NCBI GenBank assembly: GCA_900315975.1
Contig: ONBA01000049.1
Coordinates: forward strand, 1 to 27,746
Direction: 5' to 3'
Source: an uncultured Ruminococcus sp.
Lineage (GTDB): Bacteria; Bacillota_A; Clostridia; Oscillospirales; Ruminococcaceae
DNA length: 27,746 nt
In this document: positions 22,877 to 27,746 of the stretch, one piece after another
How the letters are laid out: each line of letters begins with the position of its first letter
How positions within the stretch are numbered: the stretch's first letter is position 1
The notes under the pieces: model-generated
The model's database searches: none
What the model was told of the DNA's origin: nothing
The model's input: only the letters and a program-made list of their open reading frames with translations
Program-made: the position numbers and the translations under genes

Positions 22877-24316
22877 TTAGTCTTTACTTGGTTCTGTTGG
22901 AGCGGTGCGAATACGGATAACGGGCAATTTTTCGAGAGTGTAGAAGTAGTTGAAAATGCCGTCATCTGAAGACAGATCATTCTCACCGGAAGCAGGCGGA
23001 GCGAAAATTTTCATGATAAGCTCACCGGCACCGCCGAGCGGCTTGTCATAGAAAGCAGGCATAAGGTCAATTATTTTAGCTTTTGGCGACTTGTAGAACC
23101 ATCGGCCGTTGAGTTCAATCATAAGGTTTGAGTCGTCGTCGAAAATGAGCTCGCAGAAGTGCGGTTCATCGTCAAAAGTGAGTTTCACGGCGATACCCTC
23201 AGCGTCCTCGGAACTTCCCCAGCGCATTTTTGCAGGGAGCTGTATTTCATCGCCGATAGTCATTGAAGGCATGAACCATTCATCATTGATTATTTCCCTG
23301 TAAGCTTGCATTACCGGCTGTTCAATGCCTATATCGGCATTGTTGGGGTCTTGTATCTCGAGACCGAGCCTTCCGCGGTCGCGGAACTGATAAAACGTCA
23401 TACCGGTGAACCAGTCAGCTTTTTCCTTACGTAGCATATCGCAGAACAGCCGAAGCATTTCAGCCTGTTCATACGGACCCGTTACATCGCCGTCGGCATT
23501 ACATTCCGACATGACCATAGGTTTAGACTTGCCGCCGCATAGAAAGCGGAAGCGTTCAAAGCTTTTTCTGGTAAGCTCGAAGATGTCTTTAACGGCAAAG
23601 CGGTGGTGGGTACTTCCGCCGGACTCAGCGATATCATAAGGCCAGCCCCAGTGGAGCGCCATATATTTGTCAACGGACCATATATCGGCATCGCGGACCG
23701 TCTGAGCGAATTCTTTCTCCAAGATCATTTCAACAGCGTCGGGGTCTTCGATACCGCCGATGCATATGATGTGGAGCACATTAGGAGCGCGTTCTTTTAT
23801 AATGCGGACAGCGCGGCAGTAGAAATCGGCGATTTCCTGATACGAAGCGCGTTTAGTGAACGAAAACCAGTTACCGGTCGCTTCATGGTTGATACGCAGG
23901 AAGACCCTGCCGAAAGGGCGAAGGTCGTCACCGATAGCGGTGAGCATTTCGTCGGTTGCGTGCGGGTCGATAGTCAGGGTAAGGGTAACGTCCTGACCGT
24001 GTCTGCGTATGTCGCGCATCTGTTCAAAAGGCTGACTGTTCCTGTCACCGCCGATACCGCCGCGGTAAGGAAAATAGTCGTCGTAGGGGTAATCCCACTG
24101 ATAGGTGATATTCTCATCATAGTGAACGTCGGAAATACGCGCAGGCCACTGCTTGTCGAAGGGGTAATAGCAGTACATAAGGCTGATACTGCGGTGCGGG
24201 CGGCCGAGACGGTTTAAGATATAGTCCTGAGAGACGTATTCACCGCGTTCACTTCCGTCACCGAGGTCGACAGCGCATACCGCTTTGCCCATTCTGACGC
24301 TGTAGAGCTTTTCCAT
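22877..24316 (-). CDS. TIM-barrel glycosidase-like protein, no signal peptide
   Basis: The 479-residue protein has the look of a clan GH-A (beta/alpha)8 hydrolase. A strand ends in VFLRINHEATGNWF (138-151), with His144-Glu145 in the acid/base position, and a later strand ends in PMVMSECNADGD (266-277), with Glu271 in the nucleophile position. The spacing of about 126 residues is close to the 120 seen in the GH26 mannanase of this window. Asp-Lys-Tyr (216-218) and WGWPYDIA also fit a substrate cleft. A beta-rich C-terminal part (about 350-479) follows. I cannot assign a GH family; a distant GH26 relative is possible. It has no signal peptide, so it should act in the cytoplasm. AAAGGAG lies 7 nt before the ATG, behind a consensus promoter. 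Confidence 0.75.
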   Translation of the reverse strand: MEKLYSVRMGKAVCAVDLGDGSERGEYVSQDYILNRLGRPHRSISLMYCYYPFDKQWPARISDVHYDENITYQWDYPYDDYFPYRGGIGGDRNSQPFEQMRDIRRHGQDVTLTLTIDPHATDEMLTAIGDDLRPFGRVFLRINHEATGNWFSFTKRASYQEIADFYCRAVRIIKERAPNVLHIICIGGIEDPDAVEMILEKEFAQTVRDADIWSVDKYMALHWGWPYDIAESGGSTHHRFAVKDIFELTRKSFERFRFLCGGKSKPMVMSECNADGDVTGPYEQAEMLRLFCDMLRKEKADWFTGMTFYQFRDRGRLGLEIQDPNNADIGIEQPVMQAYREIINDEWFMPSMTIGDEIQLPAKMRWGSSEDAEGIAVKLTFDDEPHFCELIFDDDSNLMIELNGRWFYKSPKAKIIDLMPAFYDKPLGGAGELIMKIFAPPASGENDLSSDDGIFNYFYTLEKLPVIRIRTAPTEPSKD

Positions 24317-24353
24317 GCATAAACTCCTTTCCTTAATATTACATACATATAAT

Positions 24354-24382
24354 ATTATAATGTCTGAGCGGCATTATGTCAA
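24354..24382 (-). promoter_or_regulatory. Consensus promoter of the glycosidase-like/ispDF operon
   Basis: On the minus strand: TTGACA (24377-24382), a 17-nt spacer and TATAAT (24354-24359), an exact match to the sigma-A consensus, 37 nt before the start codon. Confidence 0.85.
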
Positions 24383-24421
24383 GCTGTAGGGGAGATATCA
24401 TTAAATATTTTTCAATCAGCC

Positions 24422-24450
24422 TTGACAAATGATAAAGGCGGTTGTATAAT
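24422..24450 (+). promoter_or_regulatory. Consensus promoter of trkA-trkH
   Basis: TTGACA (24422-24427), a 17-nt spacer and TATAAT (24445-24450), an exact consensus match. The leader of about 45 nt holds small inverted repeats (AGGTA/TACCT, 24458-24470; ATTGAG/CTCAAT, 24454-24459 with 24485-24490). I see no c-di-AMP riboswitch. Confidence 0.85.
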
Positions 24451-24502
24451 TACATTGAGGTATTGTACCTATTGTTTAATAATTCTCAATTATGGAGGAG
24501 TT

Positions 24503-25879
24503 ATGGAAATTATAATAGTCGGCGGCGGCAAAGTAGGCTGTGCACTTGCCGAGGTTCTGTGTGACGAGCACAATGTAACTGTCATTGACAGCAATGAAGC
24601 AAAGATAAATTCTATCGTAAACGATTACGACGTAAAGGGCATAGTCGGAAACTGCCTGCAAACCGAGGTACTCGACGATGCGGACGTATCGAAGTGCAAC
24701 ATCTTCATAGCGGTAACAAGTTCTGACGAAGTAAATATACTTTCGTGTCTTATTGCGAAGAAGATGAAGGCACGTCACTGTATAGCGAGAGTAAGAAGTC
24801 CTGAATTTGATAAACAGCTTGTATTCATGCGTGAAGAACTCGGAATCAGCATGATGGTCAACCCTGACTACAATGCGGCTAACGAGATAGCGAAGGTACT
24901 GCGTTACCCCGAAGCGATAAATATCGAGTCGTTTGCCAAGGGCAGGGTAGACCTTGCCGAGATACGCATAACGCAGGGAAGCATACTTGAAAATCTCGCA
25001 CTTACACAGCTTTCACGCAGGCTCAGACTCGATGTCCTCATCTGTGCCGTACAGCGCGGAGACAGCGTAATAATCCCTAACGGAAGCTTTGTGCTTCAGG
25101 CAGGCGATAAGATACACATGACCGCATCACACAGCAATATGGTCAAATTTTTCAAGAGTATAAGTGCGGCATACCGTGAAAAGCGTGTAAAATCGGCAGT
25201 ACTCATAGGCGGCGGCAGAGTCGGATATCATCTTGCACAGCAGCTCAGAGAAATGGGAGTAAAGGTCAAGATAATCGAAGTTGACGAAAAGCGCTGTGTC
25301 GAGCTTAGTCAGCGGCTGAACAAGGTAAATGTCATCTGTGCCGACGGTACAGACCACGATATTCTCAAGGAGGAGCGTGTTTACGACGCGGACGCAGTAG
25401 TAACGCTTACCGGAATCGACGAGGAGAACATACTTCTCTCGCTCCTTGCGAAGAATAACGGTGTAGACAAGGTAGTTACGAAGGTAAACCGCATGACGCT
25501 CATGCAGCTTACTGATACACTCGACCTTGACAGTATTATCTCACCGAAGAGTATAACAGTCAATCAGATATTGCAGTATGTCCGCGCGAAGCAGAATTCG
25601 CAGGGCAACAATATAACAACGCTCTACCGGCTTGTAAACGACCAGCTCGAAGCGATAGAGTTTGTAGTGCGTGAACAGAAGGAGTACGTTAATGTACCGC
25701 TGAAGAAGCTGAAAATGCGTGATGGACTTCTTATCGCGAGCATAGTCAGGGGCAACGAGCTGATTATCCCGAAGGGCGACGACTGTCTTATGGTCAATGA
25801 CAGCGTTGTTGTAGTAACGACGAACCGCGGATTCGGTGACCTGAAGGAAATTTTCTTAAAAGGGAGCCTGAACGGATAA
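24503..25879 (+). CDS. trkA: Trk potassium uptake regulator TrkA
   Basis: The 458-residue cytoplasmic protein gates a Trk/Ktr potassium channel by binding NAD(H) or ATP. It has two RCK units in tandem. The first Rossmann domain starts MEIIIVGGGKVG (GGGKVG 7-12), with Asp29 at the end of strand 2; the second has LIGGGRVG (GGGRVG 236-241). A TrkA-C domain follows each (about 145-215 and 375-450). The start is set at 24503, because GGAGG lies 6 nt before it; the frame is open upstream to 24422, but that segment contains the promoter. It precedes trkH by 4 nt. Confidence 0.95.
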   Translation: MEIIIVGGGKVGCALAEVLCDEHNVTVIDSNEAKINSIVNDYDVKGIVGNCLQTEVLDDADVSKCNIFIAVTSSDEVNILSCLIAKKMKARHCIARVRSPEFDKQLVFMREELGISMMVNPDYNAANEIAKVLRYPEAINIESFAKGRVDLAEIRITQGSILENLALTQLSRRLRLDVLICAVQRGDSVIIPNGSFVLQAGDKIHMTASHSNMVKFFKSISAAYREKRVKSAVLIGGGRVGYHLAQQLREMGVKVKIIEVDEKRCVELSQRLNKVNVICADGTDHDILKEERVYDADAVVTLTGIDEENILLSLLAKNNGVDKVVTKVNRMTLMQLTDTLDLDSIISPKSITVNQILQYVRAKQNSQGNNITTLYRLVNDQLEAIEFVVREQKEYVNVPLKKLKMRDGLLIASIVRGNELIIPKGDDCLMVNDSVVVVTTNRGFGDLKEIFLKGSLNG

Positions 25880-25883
25880 AGAC

Positions 25884-27326
25884 ATGAACTACAGAATGAT
25901 AACGTATATCATGGGACAGATACTGAAAGTAGTAGGGTTCTGTATGCTTCTGCCGGTAGTCGTAGCGGCTGTATACGGCGAAAAGCACGCGATATTTTCT
26001 TTCGGTATACCGTTTCTGATAACGATGGTGATATCACTCGCCTTTACAATAAAAAAACCAAAAAACAACGCTGTATTCTCGATGGAGGGATTTGTAAGCG
26101 TAGCATCAGCGTGGATAGCTATGTCAGCTATAGGAGCTATGCCGTTTGTGATTTCCGGCGAGATACCCAACTATTTCGATGCTCTTTTTGAGACTGTTTC
26201 CGGCTTTACCACTACAGGTGCGACAATTCTCGGGAACGTCGAAGCAATGTCGAAATCCTGCCTTTTCTGGAGAGCATTCACTCACTGGCTGGGCGGTATG
26301 GGAGTGCTGATGTTCGTACTTGCGATAATGTCGAGCAACGACGCCCGAACCATGCACATGATGCGAGCGGAGTGTGCCGGACCCAATGTCGGCAGACTTG
26401 TATCGAAGTCGAGCTTTTCGGCACGTATCCTCTACGGCATATACATCGCTCTCACCGTATCGGAAATTATAATGCTCATGCTGGGCGGAATGCCGCTGTA
26501 TGACGCGATAACACACGCGTGCTCATCAGCGGGTACCGGCGGATTCTCGATATGGAACGACAGTATCGCGCACTATAACAGTGTATACATTGAAATGGTG
26601 ATAGCGATATTCATAATCCTTTTCGGAGTGAACTTCAATCTTTACTATTATCTGCTGATAAAGAAATTTTCGCTTGCGTACAAGAATGAAGAAGTTCGCA
26701 CGTATTTCGGCGTGATAATCCTTGCGACCGGAATAATCACACTGACCGTATTGAAGCAGTACGCAACAGTGGGTGAAGCACTGAGACGCTCTTTCTTCAT
26801 GGTAGCTTCGACCATAACATCTGCGGGATTTTCTACCACAGATACCGGACAATGGCCGACATTCGCACAGGCACTCCTGCTTCTGCTGATGTTTGTAGGC
26901 TCATGCGCAGGCTCGACCGGAGGCGGTATGAAGGTTGCGCGAATCATGATAATCGTCAAGACTGGAATCCGCGAACTGAAATACATCGTAAGTCCGCGAG
27001 CTGTTGCAACTGTAAAAATGGACGGCAAGCCTGTCGAAAAGGACATAGTGCGCGGTGCAACGAACTATTTCATACTCTTTATGATACTCATGGCACTCTC
27101 GGTACTGCTGATAACGCATGACAAATTCTCGATAGAAGAGAGCCTTTCAGCGGTAATAACCTGCATGAACAATATCGGCTTCGGAGTAGGCAGATTCAGT
27201 CCGTCGGGCAATCTCGGAGGACTTGATTCCTTCTCGAAGGTAGTCCTCTGCTTCGATATGCTTCTCGGACGACTTGAGATATATCCGCTGATACTCCTCT
27301 TCGCGGCGAGAAAAGACCGCATATAA
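25884..27326 (+). CDS. trkH: Trk/Ktr potassium transporter membrane subunit TrkH
   Basis: The 480-residue membrane protein belongs to the TrkH/KtrB superfamily. The four pore loops with their filter glycines are visible: GFTTTGATIL (Gly112), SSAGTGGFS (Gly217), TSAGFSTTD (Gly315) and NNIGFGVG (Gly432). The conserved FTHWLGGMGV (132-141) and GSCAGSTGGGMK (339-350) also fit. The length is normal for TrkH. It starts 4 nt after the trkA stop with only a weak ribosome site, so it probably depends on trkA translation. It forms the K+ channel gated by TrkA. Confidence 0.96.
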   Translation: MNYRMITYIMGQILKVVGFCMLLPVVVAAVYGEKHAIFSFGIPFLITMVISLAFTIKKPKNNAVFSMEGFVSVASAWIAMSAIGAMPFVISGEIPNYFDALFETVSGFTTTGATILGNVEAMSKSCLFWRAFTHWLGGMGVLMFVLAIMSSNDARTMHMMRAECAGPNVGRLVSKSSFSARILYGIYIALTVSEIIMLMLGGMPLYDAITHACSSAGTGGFSIWNDSIAHYNSVYIEMVIAIFIILFGVNFNLYYYLLIKKFSLAYKNEEVRTYFGVIILATGIITLTVLKQYATVGEALRRSFFMVASTITSAGFSTTDTGQWPTFAQALLLLLMFVGSCAGSTGGGMKVARIMIIVKTGIRELKYIVSPRAVATVKMDGKPVEKDIVRGATNYFILFMILMALSVLLITHDKFSIEESLSAVITCMNNIGFGVGRFSPSGNLGGLDSFSKVVLCFDMLLGRLEIYPLILLFAARKDRI

Positions 27327-27396
27327 TGCGAAAAATGCCCGATATATAATGGCTCAGACCTCGCAGGACTGTGCAAATAACCAAATAATAAGAAAT

Positions 27397-27439
27397 GGCC
27401 GGCTTTTTTGAGGATAACCCTTGACAAGCCGGTCTTTTT
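27397..27439 (+). terminator. Probable trkH terminator overlapping the rpsL promoter
   Basis: CCGGCTT (27399-27405) pairs with AAGCCGG (27426-27432), extended by a G-T and a G-C pair (27397-27398 with 27433-27434), around a 20-nt loop and followed by CTTTTT. The loop contains most of the rpsL -35 box, and the 3' arm and T-run form the promoter spacer. Confidence 0.6.
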
Positions 27440-27449
27440 CGGCTATAAT
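27421..27449 (+). promoter_or_regulatory. Consensus promoter of rpsL
   Basis: TTGACA (27421-27426), a 17-nt spacer and TATAAT (27444-27449), exact consensus. The spacer itself contains the inverted repeat AGCCG (27427-27431)/CGGCT (27440-27444). The leader to the rpsL ATG is about 45 nt. Confidence 0.9.
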
Positions 27450-27500
27450 AGTTTAGTGTGCTGTAATTGCACGCACAATAATCGAAAAAGGAGGAAAATC

Positions 27501-27746
27501 ATGCCTACATTTAACCAGCTCGTTCGTAAGGGAAGAAAGGACCTCGAGACAAAGTCTACAGCTCCTGCTCTTCAGAAGGGTTACAATGCAAAGAAGAAGA
27601 CTCAGATCGACCAGAGCTCACCTCAGAAGAGAGGCGTCTGCACAGCAGTAAGAACTGCTACACCTAAGAAGCCTAACTCAGCTATGAGAAAGATCGCAAG
27701 AGTTAAGCTCACAAACGGTTACGAGGTAACTTCTTACATCCCCGGT
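27501..27746 (+). CDS. rpsL: 30S ribosomal protein S12 (5' part, cut by the window end)
   Basis: The first 82 codons are present. They begin [19 protein letters not shown] and contain [20 protein letters not shown] and [20 protein letters not shown], the decoding-centre region of S12 with the PKKPNS lysines where streptomycin-resistance changes occur (wild type here). The insertion [13 protein letters not shown] before SSPQKRG is the normal Firmicutes form. GGAGG lies 7 nt before the ATG. rpsG, fusA and tuf would be expected next, outside the window. Confidence 0.98.
   Translation, partial: MPTFNQLVRKGRKDLETKSTAPALQKGYNAKKKTQIDQSSPQKRGVCTAVRTATPKKPNSAMRKIARVKLTNGYEVTSYIPG

Noticed and set aside
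23603..24217. 204-codon open frame on the plus strand inside the glycosidase-like gene
   Set aside because: It is a shadow frame; the opposite strand encodes a protein with catalytic motifs, a ribosome site and a consensus promoter.
24451..24502. c-di-AMP riboswitch before trkA
   Set aside because: The leader is only about 45 nt, far too short for that class, and shows only small inverted repeats.
24422..24502. Longer TrkA N-terminus
   Set aside because: The segment contains the consensus promoter and leader; GGAGG precedes the ATG at 24503.

Overview
The window reads as the chromosome of an anaerobic, fibre-degrading Ruminococcus-like member of the Oscillospiraceae (Firmicutes). Three things point that way: a secreted GH26 mannanase with a ruminococcal-type dockerin and a Thr-rich linker, the Firmicutes order rimP-nusA-rnpM-ylxQ-infB, and a Firmicutes-type S12. 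I see no phage, insertion sequence, CRISPR array or integrase. Most of the window is core genome.

Layout. 1-340: a tRNA(CAU) with its terminator, then about 200 bp without a gene that holds four short hairpins in the order A-B-A-B. 339-2434 (minus): an XRE regulator with a zinc ribbon and a beta-CASP metallo-beta-lactamase. 2607-4249 (plus): a DUF1648 membrane protein overlapping a DUF4317 protein. 4285-13000 (plus): a ten-gene translation and ribosome-maturation operon, rimP-nusA-rnpM-ylxQ-infB-(acidic protein)-rbfA-nrnA-truB-ribF, with a strong promoter and a perfect 24-bp palindrome in its leader. 13113-18439 (plus): a GldA/GldF/GldG-like ABC exporter with a DUF4340 protein and a small protein of unknown function. 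18580-20787 (plus): the mannanase, with its own promoter, an inverted repeat in its leader and a terminator; its dockerin is broken by a frameshift. 20891-20984: a 25-bp tandem repeat. 21012-24316 (minus): a TIM-barrel glycosidase-like protein, a membrane-anchored protein, ispD and ispF, apparently one operon. 24422-27326 (plus): trkA-trkH potassium uptake. 27421-27746: the rpsL promoter and the first 82 codons of rpsL, which runs off the window.

How the parts work together. The large operon couples transcription elongation (NusA), translation initiation (IF-2), 30S maturation (RimP, RbfA), tRNA modification (TruB), nanoRNA/pAp turnover (NrnA) and flavin synthesis (RibF). The later blocks concern the envelope, polysaccharide use, isoprenoid precursors and ion balance.

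Most worth a second look: (1) the A-B-A-B hairpin module, whose copies differ by compensatory base changes; (2) the dockerin frameshift, which may uncouple the mannanase from the cellulosome; (3) nrnA, whose catalytic N-terminus is intact in frame but has no visible start codon; (4) a terminator hairpin lying inside the rpsL promoter; (5) an unfamiliar glycosidase-like protein co-transcribed with ispD/ispF; (6) an unknown acidic protein in the slot where Firmicutes usually carry ylxP. I did not find one clearly new defence or mobile system.
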